Source of the DNA: RHLJ01 sp965242845
GTDB taxonomy: Bacteria > Bacteroidota > Rhodothermia > Balneolales > Balneolaceae
Direction: 5' to 3'
Length of the DNA: 64,000 nt
Assembly: GCA_965242845.1 (NCBI GenBank)
Contig: CBDETC010000003.1
Coordinates: 496,001 to 560,000, forward strand
In this document: piece after piece, positions 53,155 to 63,200 of the stretch
Position numbering within the stretch: the first letter of the stretch is position 1
Layout: the number at the start of each line of letters is the position of its first letter
Translations under genes and position numbers: made by a program
Notes under the pieces: model-generated
What the model was told of the DNA's origin: nothing
The model's database searches: none
The model's input: the letters and a program-made list of their open reading frames with translations, nothing else

Positions 53155-56100
53155 CTATAATGATGATCCTTTAACCGCTCCTTTTTTAGGAGCTTTTTCC
53201 CCAACAAGGGAAACAGGAACAAATTTCTTGATTTCAGTAGAGGCGTTATCCCAATCTGATAAAAGATAGGTAGCTTTGCTTGATCCCGTTTCTTTTGCAT
53301 AATCCTCGAGGATTGACTTCAAATGAAATAGATCGGCTTTTGAAATACTGTCCTCGGCGATATAGTCTTTGTTGATTTTAGAACCAGGGTTTTCATACAT
53401 ATATAAGATACCCCCGGTCATACCTGCTCCGATATTATCAGAAGTAGCTCCAAGGATAACTACGGTTCCATTCGTCATATATTCACATGCATGAAGCCCT
53501 GTTCCTTCCACCAAGGCAGTGGCTCCACTATTTCGAACAGCGAATCGGTCACCAGCTTGCCCGTGAACATATAGTGTCCCTCCGGTAGCACCGTACAACG
53601 CACAGTTACCAATGATGGCATTGTCCTCAGGATTATAATTGGCATTCGCAGGGGGGACAATTACCGTCTTTCCTCCATGCATCGACTTACAAACAGAGTC
53701 ATTAGCTTCCCCAACCAGGCGGATATCCACTTCTTTAGTTTGGAACACTCCAAAACTTTGGCCCGCACTTCCCTCAAAACCGAGGTTGATCTTACCGGTA
53801 TAAGGTTTGACTGGAGTCTCTTCTCCATTAATTCCAGCTAATCGTGCTACACTCTGGCGTTTAGCGAGCCGGCCAAATAGTGTTGCCAACGCAGAACGAT
53901 CGGTGTTAATGATCTTATATTGCCTCTGAGCATCTTTATTCTCTTCTATCGACTCTTCCAGGTCGGAAAGCACTTCCGCATTTAACGCACTAATAGGCTC
54001 TGAAAGTCCTTCAAGAGAAACTTCTTTTTTATAAGCCGGAGCATTTAAGAAGAAGCCCAGATCCAGATTCAATGCATTGATGAGCTCCAGGTGAGTTCCA
54101 TTGATGGTCAACAAGTCGGTATCTCCACAAATCTCATCAAGAGAAGTTTTTCCCATTGAGGCCAGGATTCGCCGCACATCTTCAGCGATATAAGTAAGAC
54201 CTTTCACGATGTGATCTTTATGCCCTACATATTTGGCTTTGAATTTCGGATCATGTGTTGCAATTCCCCGAGGGCAGGTATTCTTCTCGCAGATTCTTGC
54301 CATTACACAACCTTCAGCAATAAGCAGGAATTTTCCGAAGTCAAACTCTTCTGCTCCCAGGATGGATCCAATAACCACATCTTTACCACATGAGATGCCG
54401 CCATCGGTACGTAGGATCACGTGATCCCGAAGGTTGTTTTCTACCAGTGCTTGATGGGCTTCCAGTAATCCAATTTCCCACGGAAGTCCGGCGTGCTTCA
54501 TTGAGCTAAGAGATGCTGCTCCGGTTCCACCCTCACCTCCGGATATCTGGATCGAATCAGCTCCTGCTTTGGCAACTCCAACAGCAATGGTTCCTATGTT
54601 TACACCAGCTACCAGTTTAACGCTTACTTTTCCCTCCGGATGGATTTGCTTGAGGTCGTTAATTAACTGCTTTAAATCCTCGATGCTATAAATATCATGT
54701 AGAGGAGGAGGAGAGATAAGATCAAACCCGGGATTAGCAAAACGGGCTTTAGCAATGTCTGCATCTACTTTAAGTCCCATCAGCTGTCCGCCTTCTCCGG
54801 GCTTTGCTCCCTGGCATACCTTAATCTGGATTTCTTCACCAGAGACCAGGTATTCGGCAGTTACCCCAAATCTACCAGAAGCAATCTGTTTGATAGAGGC
54901 TCCAATCCCTTCTTTAAAGTAATATGGATTCTCTCCACCTTCCCCGCTATTGCATCGGCCACCAATTTCTTTCATAGCCAGGAAGATGTCTCGCTGTGAC
55001 TCTGCGCTTATCGCACCAAACGACATGGCACCTGAACCAAAGGTTTTAAGGATGTGGCCAGCTTCTTTAACCTCGGTCAGTTGAACAGGGTTTTCTGCAT
55101 TTTTTGTATTAAATAAATGACGAAGCGCCACAGGTTCATCTTCTAAGCCAAGCTTTAAATACTCATCATAAAGCTCCATATCATTAAGCTCTAATCCTTT
55201 CTGCTGAACAAGATCGTGGATGATCTTGGAGCGAGTATTGGTCATAGAATGCTTTTCGCCGACCGTACCACGTGTATGTTCTTTGTACTGATAACTTTTA
55301 ATAGGCTTAAAAGCAGCCAGTGACTTTTCCGTTAACTCACGGGTTCGCTCTAGTACCATCTCAGCAATTTGGTCAATCTCAAGGCCGCCAATAGGGCTCT
55401 GAATACCAGGGAAATATTCGTTGATTACACCTTTTCCAAGTCCCAGTGCAGAGAATAGCTTCGCACTTTGATAGCTTCGTACTACTGAAATCCCTGACTT
55501 TGCCATCACTTTGAGCAAACCATTCTTCATGGCCTTCAACAGATTACGCTCTTTGGTATCCGGATCCAGATTTTTCAAAGCTCTGGCAGGATCGTTTCTT
55601 GCTATATCGAGCGCTAAATAAGGACATACGGCCTGGGCACCAAAGCCAATAAGCGCCGAAGCATGATGGGTACTTTTTATTTCTCCGGTATCAACGATTA
55701 CAGCAGCATTCAGTTTCAGCCCTTCATCATTCAAAGAGTTAACCACTTTTCGAAGGGTTAATAAACTTGGAAGTGGGGTTTGTTCTAAATTTGCTGAACG
55801 ATCGCTCAGGATCAGTATGGTGTGGCCATCTCGAACGGCCTGAATGGCTTCTTCACCGATTTTAGTAAGCCGTGCTTTGAAGCCAACGACCCCATGCGTT
55901 CTTTTAAAGGTGGTATCAATTACAAAAGGAACGACGCGATCCTGTTCGGTTCTGTTTTTAATACAGGAATACACATGATCCATTTGTGCAAGGCTTAAAA
56001 ATGGACTTTTTACCTCATAAGCAGGAGCAGGAGGGATCAATTCCTTTGGTTCAAAAATGTTGGGCTTTTTACCAAGGTGTACGGTTAGGTCGGTAACCAC

Positions 56101-57639
56101 TTTTTCCCGGATATAATCGAGAGGAGGGTTGGTAACCTGCGAGAAATTCTGAAAAAAGAAATCAAAGAAGGGGCGAGGCTCGGTTGAAAGTACAGCCAAG
56201 CGTGCAGTGTCTCCCATAGAGCCAATAGGTTCTTTGCCTGTTTCGGCCATCGGGTAGATGATCTTTGAAAGCTCCTCATCTGTACATGAGAAAAATGGTT
56301 TCTTGGCTTCAAATCGATCTTTGATGTCCCCAACTTTTTCGGGGATTAATTCCACGCGTGCATCGAAAGGAGCATCATGATTTTCCCGGGAGTGACTTGG
56401 ATCACGGAATAGAACCTTTCCTGAAGCAAGGTCTACGGTTACTCCGCGCCCTGCATACAAAGTTCCTTTGGCTTCGATGATGCTTTCATCTATCTCAAAG
56501 GTTCCGGCTTCTGAAGAAAGATAAAAATGATCTGGGGTTCGGCTCCAGCGACAAGGTCGGAATCCATTTCGATCTAACCGAGCCCCAATGGTATATCCGT
56601 TTGCATAGGTGATGAGGGCCGGACCATCCCAGGGTTCCATAGCCCGACTCCAAAACTTGTAGAACTTGTTTCCTTCTGTTGCAGGAGGCATACAAATAGC
56701 CAAAATATCTTCCACATTTGGGATACTGCTTCTGTACCGCAATGCCTCTACCATTTCATTCAGGCTTCCAGAATCACTAATCCCATTACGGGTGAGTAGC
56801 TCATTCTTTTCGGCACCAATCATCTTTTCCCTGGATTTTGCCCAGGATCGGTTTCCGGCGATAGTATTAATTTCTCCATTATGCCCAATGAGGCGGAAAG
56901 GCTGAGCTTTATCCCACGAAGTTGTGGTGTTCGTACTAAAGCGACGGTGGAACAGGCAGAATCGGGTAGTGTATTTTGGGTTCTTTAAATCGAGGTAGAA
57001 CTCCTCCAGGGCATAGGACTGGGTGAGCGCTTTATATATAATAGTCTTTGCAGAAAGAGAGGTGAAATAAAGGGCGTCCTCAAGACTGGTGTTTAACAGT
57101 TTTGATTTGGTAAGTTGTTTTGCTGTATATAGCCTTTTATCAAAAGAGAGCATGGTTTTAGCTCGTACAGGTCGCTTTATTACCGCATGCAAAATGTGTG
57201 GAACACTTTGAGTAGCGTCTTCTCCCAGAACCTCTCTGTTTATGGGTACATCCCGGTAGTCAAGTACATCGAGACCGAACAAAGCAAAAGTAGTTTCAAA
57301 AATCTTAAGGGCCTTTTGCTGGCGAGATCGGTCTCTTGATAAAAATAACGTTGCTACAGCAACGGCATCCTGTTCGTAACCCAGCATATCGAAAGGGATA
57401 TCGGTCATGATTCCGGCGCCATCTCCGGTAAGTCCATCCGCTGCACAAGCACCGCGATGCTCCACGCATCGGAGGGCATGGAGTCCTTTTAGTAGGTGAG
57501 TATTGCTGTATTCCTGGTGTCGGCTTACAACAAAACCTACTCCACAAGCTGATTTCTCCGGGCCGGTATACCTAAATTTTTTCTGATCCTTCATTGCGTG
57601 CAAGTTACTTTTTCGAGAGTGAGAACCTTCAAAAAGCAT
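53155..57639 (-). CDS. gltB: Glutamate synthase large subunit (GltB)
   Basis: Makes glutamate from glutamine and 2-oxoglutarate. 1494 aa. The N-terminal nucleophile is C32 of SACGVGFVV; residues 1-31 are a propeptide (an in-frame ATG at 57594 would shorten it to 16). Next come the central domain, the FMN domain with GGEGGTGAASLSSMKHAG and the 3Fe-4S ligands in CVMARICEKNTCPRG near 1113, then a C-terminal GxGxG beta-helix domain. gltD (small subunit) is not in the window. Confidence 0.97.
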   Translation of the reverse strand: MLFEGSHSRKSNLHAMKDQKKFRYTGPEKSACGVGFVVSRHQEYSNTHLLKGLHALRCVEHRGACAADGLTGDGAGIMTDIPFDMLGYEQDAVAVATLFLSRDRSRQQKALKIFETTFALFGLDVLDYRDVPINREVLGEDATQSVPHILHAVIKRPVRAKTMLSFDKRLYTAKQLTKSKLLNTSLEDALYFTSLSAKTIIYKALTQSYALEEFYLDLKNPKYTTRFCLFHRRFSTNTTTSWDKAQPFRLIGHNGEINTIAGNRSWAKSREKMIGAEKNELLTRNGISDSGSLNEMVEALRYRSSIPNVEDILAICMPPATEGNKFYKFWSRAMEPWDGPALITYANGYTIGARLDRNGFRPCRWSRTPDHFYLSSEAGTFEIDESIIEAKGTLYAGRGVTVDLASGKVLFRDPSHSRENHDAPFDARVELIPEKVGDIKDRFEAKKPFFSCTDEELSKIIYPMAETGKEPIGSMGDTARLAVLSTEPRPFFDFFFQNFSQVTNPPLDYIREKVVTDLTVHLGKKPNIFEPKELIPPAPAYEVKSPFLSLAQMDHVYSCIKNRTEQDRVVPFVIDTTFKRTHGVVGFKARLTKIGEEAIQAVRDGHTILILSDRSANLEQTPLPSLLTLRKVVNSLNDEGLKLNAAVIVDTGEIKSTHHASALIGFGAQAVCPYLALDIARNDPARALKNLDPDTKERNLLKAMKNGLLKVMAKSGISVVRSYQSAKLFSALGLGKGVINEYFPGIQSPIGGLEIDQIAEMVLERTRELTEKSLAAFKPIKSYQYKEHTRGTVGEKHSMTNTRSKIIHDLVQQKGLELNDMELYDEYLKLGLEDEPVALRHLFNTKNAENPVQLTEVKEAGHILKTFGSGAMSFGAISAESQRDIFLAMKEIGGRCNSGEGGENPYYFKEGIGASIKQIASGRFGVTAEYLVSGEEIQIKVCQGAKPGEGGQLMGLKVDADIAKARFANPGFDLISPPPLHDIYSIEDLKQLINDLKQIHPEGKVSVKLVAGVNIGTIAVGVAKAGADSIQISGGEGGTGAASLSSMKHAGLPWEIGLLEAHQALVENNLRDHVILRTDGGISCGKDVVIGSILGAEEFDFGKFLLIAEGCVMARICEKNTCPRGIATHDPKFKAKYVGHKDHIVKGLTYIAEDVRRILASMGKTSLDEICGDTDLLTINGTHLELINALNLDLGFFLNAPAYKKEVSLEGLSEPISALNAEVLSDLEESIEENKDAQRQYKIINTDRSALATLFGRLAKRQSVARLAGINGEETPVKPYTGKINLGFEGSAGQSFGVFQTKEVDIRLVGEANDSVCKSMHGGKTVIVPPANANYNPEDNAIIGNCALYGATGGTLYVHGQAGDRFAVRNSGATALVEGTGLHACEYMTNGTVVILGATSDNIGAGMTGGILYMYENPGSKINKDYIAEDSISKADLFHLKSILEDYAKETGSSKATYLLSDWDNASTEIKKFVPVSLVGEKAPKKGAVKGSSL

Positions 57640-57801
57640 AAAAAAATCGAGTATGTCAAACTCGAGGGATGTGTTGAAATCGCTCTTTAAACTAAATAAG
57701 TAAGGATTTTTAGTGGTTTCCTAAGGCTTTTCAGAAAAGAGAGAAAGAGATGGTTTTCAAATGCAATTTGGAAAAGCGCTTTCTACTGAAATGGGGTTTC
57801 A

Positions 57802-57843
57802 TTATTTATTTAGGATTATGGTTTATATGACCTAAATAAATAA
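57802..57843. repeat. AT-rich inverted repeat between hisF and gltB
   Basis: TTATTTATTTAGG pairs with CCTAAATAAATAA (13 bp) around a 16-base loop, 18 bases beyond the hisF stop. There is no T-run, so it may be a weak terminator, a processing site or an operator for gltB. The remaining gap (57640-57801) shows only a CTCGAG-type small hairpin at 57653-57667. Confidence 0.4.
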
Positions 57844-57860
57844 AAAATCGATTTTTTTAA

Positions 57861-58616
57861 TTAAACCCGGACGGGGATGCCTTTTTCAGCCATTTCTTCT
57901 TTGAGGTCAGAGATGTCTATTTCTTTAAAGTGAAAAATACTGGCTGCGAGCACTGCATCGGAGTTGGAAATAGAGATGGCATCAATACAATGCTGGATGG
58001 TCCCAGCCCCACCACTTGCAATTACTGGTATTCGCACTACATCATTTACTTTAGATAGTAGTTCCAGGTCAAAGCCCGACTTTGTTCCATCTCTGTCCAT
58101 ACTAGTTAAGAGGATTTCACCTGCGCCTCTGAATTCAACTTCCTGCATCCAGTCCATTGCATCCAGTCCGGTATCCTCCGTCCCTCCCTTTATGAATACA
58201 TTCCAGCTGTTTCCCATATTTTTTGCATCAACAGCGGCCACAATGGCTTGTGCACCGAATGCTTCCGAAGCTTCATTAATTAATTCAGGATTTTTTACGA
58301 TGCTGCTGTTCAGGGAAACTTTGTCTGCACCCGCTTTCAGAAGCTCCTCAATTTCATCAACGGTTTTAATCCCTCCACCTACCGTAAAAGGAATGTTAAT
58401 CTGTTGAGAAATCCTGGTTACAAGCTCAACGAGTGTTTTCCTTTTTTCCAGGGTAGCAGTGATATCCAGGAATACAAGTTCATCAGCTCCTTCTTCCGAA
58501 TAGCGCTGAGCAAGTTCTACCGGATCACCGGCATCTCTAAGTCCCAGAAAATTTACTCCCTTCACAGTTCTCCCGTCTTTAATATCTAAACAAGGAATGA
58601 TTCGTTTTGTGAGCAT
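57861..58616 (-). CDS. hisF: Imidazole glycerol phosphate synthase, cyclase subunit (HisF)
   Basis: TIM-barrel enzyme of histidine synthesis, paired with HisH. 251 aa; RIIPCLDIKDGRTVKGVNF, catalytic Asp residues in CLDIKDG and DAMDWMQEVEFRGAGEILLTSMDRDGT (read in parts), and IASGGAGT near 202 are typical. HisH is not adjacent. It may share a transcript with gltB downstream. Confidence 0.97.
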   Translation of the reverse strand: MLTKRIIPCLDIKDGRTVKGVNFLGLRDAGDPVELAQRYSEEGADELVFLDITATLEKRKTLVELVTRISQQINIPFTVGGGIKTVDEIEELLKAGADKVSLNSSIVKNPELINEASEAFGAQAIVAAVDAKNMGNSWNVFIKGGTEDTGLDAMDWMQEVEFRGAGEILLTSMDRDGTKSGFDLELLSKVNDVVRIPVIASGGAGTIQHCIDAISISNSDAVLAASIFHFKEIDISDLKEEMAEKGIPVRV

Positions 58617-58711
58617 TGTTGGTTTAACAGGTTAAAATTAACACCAAAGTTAACACTTCTTTTACACTGTTTTGAAGAACGAAACGTATTGTTCTATAAA
58701 TTCACGCGGAC

Positions 58712-59569
58712 ATGGACTTTGAAACTACATCGTTGGAAGGGTCTGGTAAGGATATTCTGAGAAGAATCAGGAATTCAAAGAAGTCCCAACTATTGCTCCC
58801 CCCTAAATTAAGTGGGATGAACCTGGATATTCCTGCACCGCCGGAGGGAGGGAAGTACATCGGTCTATTTTCGAGTGGAACAACCAGTACCCCCAAGTGT
58901 ATCTGGAATTCTTTAGAAAACCTGGAAGAAAACGCTCGCTATTCTGCTAAAGCTTTTGAGGTAGAGCCCCAGCACCTGGTATTGCTTATGGCATTACCCT
59001 GGCATGTGGCTGGGTTGTCGTGGATGTTAATGTGCGAACATATTGAATGTGAGTATTTCTTTATTACTACCCGGAAGGGAGAGCATGATTTATGGATCAA
59101 GACCGTACAGGATATCTCTCCGGATTATTTATTTACAGTTCCTGCAGTTATTCGGGCGCTTTATGATGAAAACTGGTTCGCAACGAATGTTGCCTATGGA
59201 GGATACCCCATCAAGTTTGAGGAGTATGCTAAACTCTCTTCTCATTGCAGTTTTATGTACCAGGCTTATGGACAAACGGAAGCCGGAGGGTTGATATCTT
59301 GTTACAAAAGAAGAAGTACGGTAGTACCTGATGAAATGGAGAATTTTTGTAGCGGCAAAGCGATTGAAGGAGTGCAGCTCACATGCGGTGGAACAAGAGA
59401 GCATCCAACTCCGATTTATATCTATTCAAAAACCTCAAGCTTTTCTCAAACCTATGATACTGGTGATGTAGGTTTTACCGATTCTGAAGGCAATATTTAT
59501 ATAGTAGGCAGATCAAATCAGGCAGGTTCTGCTAAAGCCCCTCACAAAAAAGAATTACTCGGCAGCTAA
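58712..59569 (+). CDS. AMP-binding ligase, shortened (MenE-like)
   Basis: Adenylate-forming enzyme core of 285 aa, probably related to o-succinylbenzoate-CoA ligase (MenE). The P-loop FSSGTTSTPK is at residues 52-61, YQAYGQTEAGG near 186 and YDTGDVGFTDSEGNIYIVGR near 249. The protein stops about 17 residues after GR, so the whole C-terminal lid with the catalytic Lys is missing, and the N-terminal domain is short. No remnant of the lid is readable before the tRNA. It may be a degenerate gene or a two-part enzyme. Confidence 0.8.
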   Translation: MDFETTSLEGSGKDILRRIRNSKKSQLLLPPKLSGMNLDIPAPPEGGKYIGLFSSGTTSTPKCIWNSLENLEENARYSAKAFEVEPQHLVLLMALPWHVAGLSWMLMCEHIECEYFFITTRKGEHDLWIKTVQDISPDYLFTVPAVIRALYDENWFATNVAYGGYPIKFEEYAKLSSHCSFMYQAYGQTEAGGLISCYKRRSTVVPDEMENFCSGKAIEGVQLTCGGTREHPTPIYIYSKTSSFSQTYDTGDVGFTDSEGNIYIVGRSNQAGSAKAPHKKELLGS

Positions 59570-59637
59570 GCTATTTTTGAAGCAAAAATAGCTTTTAAAA
59601 AGAGGCGAAAGGTCTTAACTTTGCAGCCTTTCCAAAA

Positions 59638-59711
59638 GGGCCCATAGCTCAGTTGGTTAGAGCAGTCGACTCATAATCGATTGGTCGGGGGTTCAAGTCC
59701 CTCTGGGCCCA
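59638..59711 (+). tRNA. tRNA with CAT anticodon (Met or Ile2)
   Basis: 74 bases. GGGCCCA pairs with TGGGCCC, discriminator A; D-loop AGCTCAGTTGGTTAGAGC; anticodon stem-loop CGACTCATAATCG with CAT; T-arm GGGGGTTCAAGTCCCTC. The anticodon stem and the GGTCG that follows look more like tRNA-Ile2 (lysidine-modified CAU) than elongator Met, but sequence alone does not settle this. Confidence 0.93.
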
Positions 59712-59719
59712 CAGGTATT

Positions 59720-59750
59720 AAAGCCGCTCCATTTCGGAGTGGCTTTTTTT
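59720..59750 (+). terminator. Terminator after the CAT tRNA
   Basis: AAGCCGCTCC pairs with GGAGTGGCTT (one G-T) around ATTTC and is followed by TTTTTT. It ends the tRNA transcript 9 bases after the gene. Confidence 0.8.
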
Positions 59751-59837
59751 GTTTCGTAAAATGATTTTCGCTGAATTTGCCCTTTGTTGTTTTTTAGCGT
59801 TATTGAGATGCTAATTACATTCCTATAAGTGAAATTT

Positions 59838-60281
59838 ATGATGAGCAACAGCTTTCTAGAAAAGATAAACGGATTCCTAACGAAGAATGCTAACTATGGA
59901 GAAGTATTTATCCGGTTAGCCATAGGTTTTCACCTGATCTATGGTACCCAGGACAATGTATTTTCCTGGGACAGAATGCTCGAGTTTTCAGACTTCTTAA
60001 CCCAATTTGGATTTCCTTTTCCGTTGACTTCAGCTGTTCTCTCAGTATATGCCCAATTCATCTGCGGCATATTATTTATTCTCGGGATAGGAGTGCGATG
60101 GGCGGCTGCAATCATGATGTTTAATTTCATCATCGCAATTGTGTTCGTCCATATAGTTTCAGGAGATACTTACCCAGGCACCTTCCCAGCCATCATGATG
60201 CTGGCTGGATCTATGTACCTGCTATTTAATGGCAGTAAGGTTGCGAACGTCAAGATGCTGTTTAATAGGAAATCAAAGTGA
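59838..60281 (+). CDS. DoxX family membrane protein
   Basis: A membrane protein of about 147 residues with four helices and DoxX-type features: EVFIRLAIGFHLIYGTQ, YAQFICGILFILGIGVRWAA and GDTYPGTFPAIMMLAGSMYLLF read in parts. Function is unproven; relatives act with oxidoreductases in redox defence. The ATG at 59838 is preferred over an in-frame GTG at 59829. It ends 8 bases before the stop of the convergent giant gene. Confidence 0.85.
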   Translation: MMSNSFLEKINGFLTKNANYGEVFIRLAIGFHLIYGTQDNVFSWDRMLEFSDFLTQFGFPFPLTSAVLSVYAQFICGILFILGIGVRWAAAIMMFNFIIAIVFVHIVSGDTYPGTFPAIMMLAGSMYLLFNGSKVANVKMLFNRKSK

Positions 60282-60289
60282 TCTGTTCC

Positions 60290-63200
60290 TTATTTCAACA
60301 GCACCATTTTATTTGAAAGCACCTGTCCATCAAACTCTAACTGGTAAAAATACACCCCACTGGATAGTGCAGAAGCATCAAAGGTTATGGAGTGGAATCC
60401 CTGGCTCATCGTTTGATCAACGAGCTGGTGCACAGTTTGTCCTGCTATATTGAATACTCTAAGCTTGGCGTAGCCTGCTTCCGGGAGGTTAAATGAAATC
60501 TGAGTAGTTGGGTTGAATGGGTTTGGGTAATTCTGGAAAAGTGATAGCCCTGTAGGTATATCCTCTTCGTATTCTTCATTGTTAACCATCAACACTTCCT
60601 GGTCTGCTAATAGGTAATTTTCATGAATTACATTAACAGGATCAATGCCTGACCATCTCAGATAAACCCCGGCATCACCGGTAGTATGCACATATTCAAC
60701 GCGTAGGGTTTGCTGTTCTCCTTCGTCCATGTTAAACCTTCGAGAAGTGACTTCTTCATCACCGGAGATTAGTTCTTCACCATTCAGCCAAACCGTTACG
60801 GTTCCATTTATTGGTTCAGCAACGAGGCGGTAACCGGTAGAAGCCGGACTTACAATTTCACCTTCCCATCGTGCGCTAAATCCATTCGCAGGAATTCCTT
60901 CCATTGGAGAATCGTTTTCCCAATTCCATGCGATCATTGGTTCTTTCCTGATTTCTGGTTCTCCGGTAAAGTCATTGCTTGGGAAGTAAGAGGCAGCTAG
61001 TCCCTTTAAGGAATCGGGGTTTTCTTTGGCTACACCTCCGCCATGAACTTCAAACCAATTCAGGTTTCCTATTCCTTGTTGGCCAGGATTAGAGAACACG
61101 ACATATACATCATCGTGAGTGCCCTCGGGGGCGTCCAGTTTTGCTGTGAAATAATCATAGGTTTGCCATCCACCGGTAAGTGAAGTTTGAGTACTGGCGA
61201 TTAACTCACCTGTAGGGCTATCAAGTCGTAGCTCTATTCTGGCCGGGTTTTGCTGTGTGGCATATCTTGCCGTGAAGTATTCGATATTCTCAAAATTCAT
61301 GGGACCGAACCTGAGGTAAGAACCGTGGTTAACAAAGCCCACATTTAATCCTCCTCCCATGAAGTCTCCGGTACTTTCTGTTTGTAGGTCGAAGAACTCA
61401 TGAGCATGTTGAGCCTGCTTCAGTTTCTGGTTCAGTATGATTGTCGCACTTCCGGTAATTGGAGATCCTACAGCACCACCTCCGTCTGTGTAATCTGCGC
61501 TTAGTACATAGAATACATTGTCAGGGCCATCACCATGGGGTACTGTGAGAAATTCACCAAAACATCCATTTCGCTCTCCTTCACCATGGTCATGATCGTC
61601 GTGCCCAATGGAGGGCTCTACAACAACATCATTACACTCGATTCCATCACCAATAGAACCATCTTCAGGGTCGGTCACCGATACTTCATACTCGACATAA
61701 TCTCCATCTTCGTAGAAACCGCCATTCAGAGGAAGATCAATAGAAACAGTTGGGCCGGTGTTACCAACCACAATATTTACCTGTGCGATGGCAAATGCAC
61801 TATCAGGATCTGTGACGGTGAGTGTAGCAATAAAAGCTCCTGTATCATTATAAGTGAATGAGGCGTTGGCTGTATTGGCATCTTCCTCACCATCTTCATC
61901 AAAGTCCCAGGAGTACGTGAGTACATCATTATCCGGATCACGGGAATCTGAACCAAAGAAATCCACTTCTAACGGAGCTGGGCCGCTGGTAACAGATGCA
62001 GAAGCAATCGCAAATGGTGTTCGATTGGCAAGATTCTCCACGTAATCAATTTTGATGATTCGGGCGTCTTCATTTCCCCCGCCAAAGCCGGTTCCCCATT
62101 CGATAATATACATGGCTCCATCAGGCCCAAAATCCATATCGATAGGTCGGTTTAAAGTAAGTCCATCCAGGAATGAGTTAATTTGAAGCAGGTCCCCATT
62201 TTCATCAAATCGTACTTCTTTGATCCAGTTTCTTGTCCATTCCAAAATGAATAAGGTACTGTCGTAATACTGAGGGAAGCTTCCGGTCTCAACATTGGTC
62301 GAATCATAGAAGTAATACGCTCCACCAATAGCTGTCCGGGCATTCTCTGATCCAAGCTCGGGCCACTCATTGGAATCTCCATAAGGATAGTACAACCAGG
62401 CTGGTTGAGCAGGGGGGAGGTTAGTAGCTCCAGTATTATTAGGAGAGTCGTTTACAGGGTTCGAACAATCAAAGGCGCTCCCCGAAGTTTCTGTGGCAAA
62501 GTTGTAATCAACATAGGCCTGGTTATCAGCAATACAATAAGGCCAGCCAAAATTACCCGCGGTAGATGTGCGGTTGAATTCGTCATATCCTCGTGGACCT
62601 CTTGTCCCGCTATCTCCACCTGCATCTGGACCAACATCTCCCCAAACCAGTTCACCAGTTGCTCTATTCACGGCCATTCGGAAAGGGTTTCGGGTACCCA
62701 TCACATAGATTTCAGGAAGGCCATCTTCTGGGTCAGTAAATAAATTACCGCCTGGAATGGTATACGTTCCATCGTCTTCTGGATGGATTCTTAGAATCTT
62801 TCCTCTAAGATCATTAGTGTTTGCAGAAGTTCCCTGGGCATCCCAGGCAGCACGTCCGGCTTGCTCATCAATGGGAGTGTATCCGTTCGATTCAAAAGGA
62901 TTGACGTTATCGCCGGTAGTGATAAACAGGTTGCCATTATTATCGAATTCCATATCTCCACCAGAGTGGCAGCATTGGTCTCTTTGAACCGGGATAGTGA
63001 GCAGAATTTCTTCGGTGGCAAGGTCAATTTCATCATCAGTAAAGTTGAATCTGGAAACACGTTGAACACTTTCTTCCGTAGTTGAATAGAATAGATAGAC
63101 CCAGGAATTAGTCTCAAAATCAGGATCAAGTACGATTCCGATTAGTCCATCTTCGCGGCCGGAATCCACGCTTAATTGTCCGGCTTCCTGAACGATTCCT

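Noticed and set aside
53016..53300. Minus-strand ORF of 94 codons
   Set aside because: It overlaps the 3' end of gltB in another frame and the REP-like palindrome; not a separate gene.
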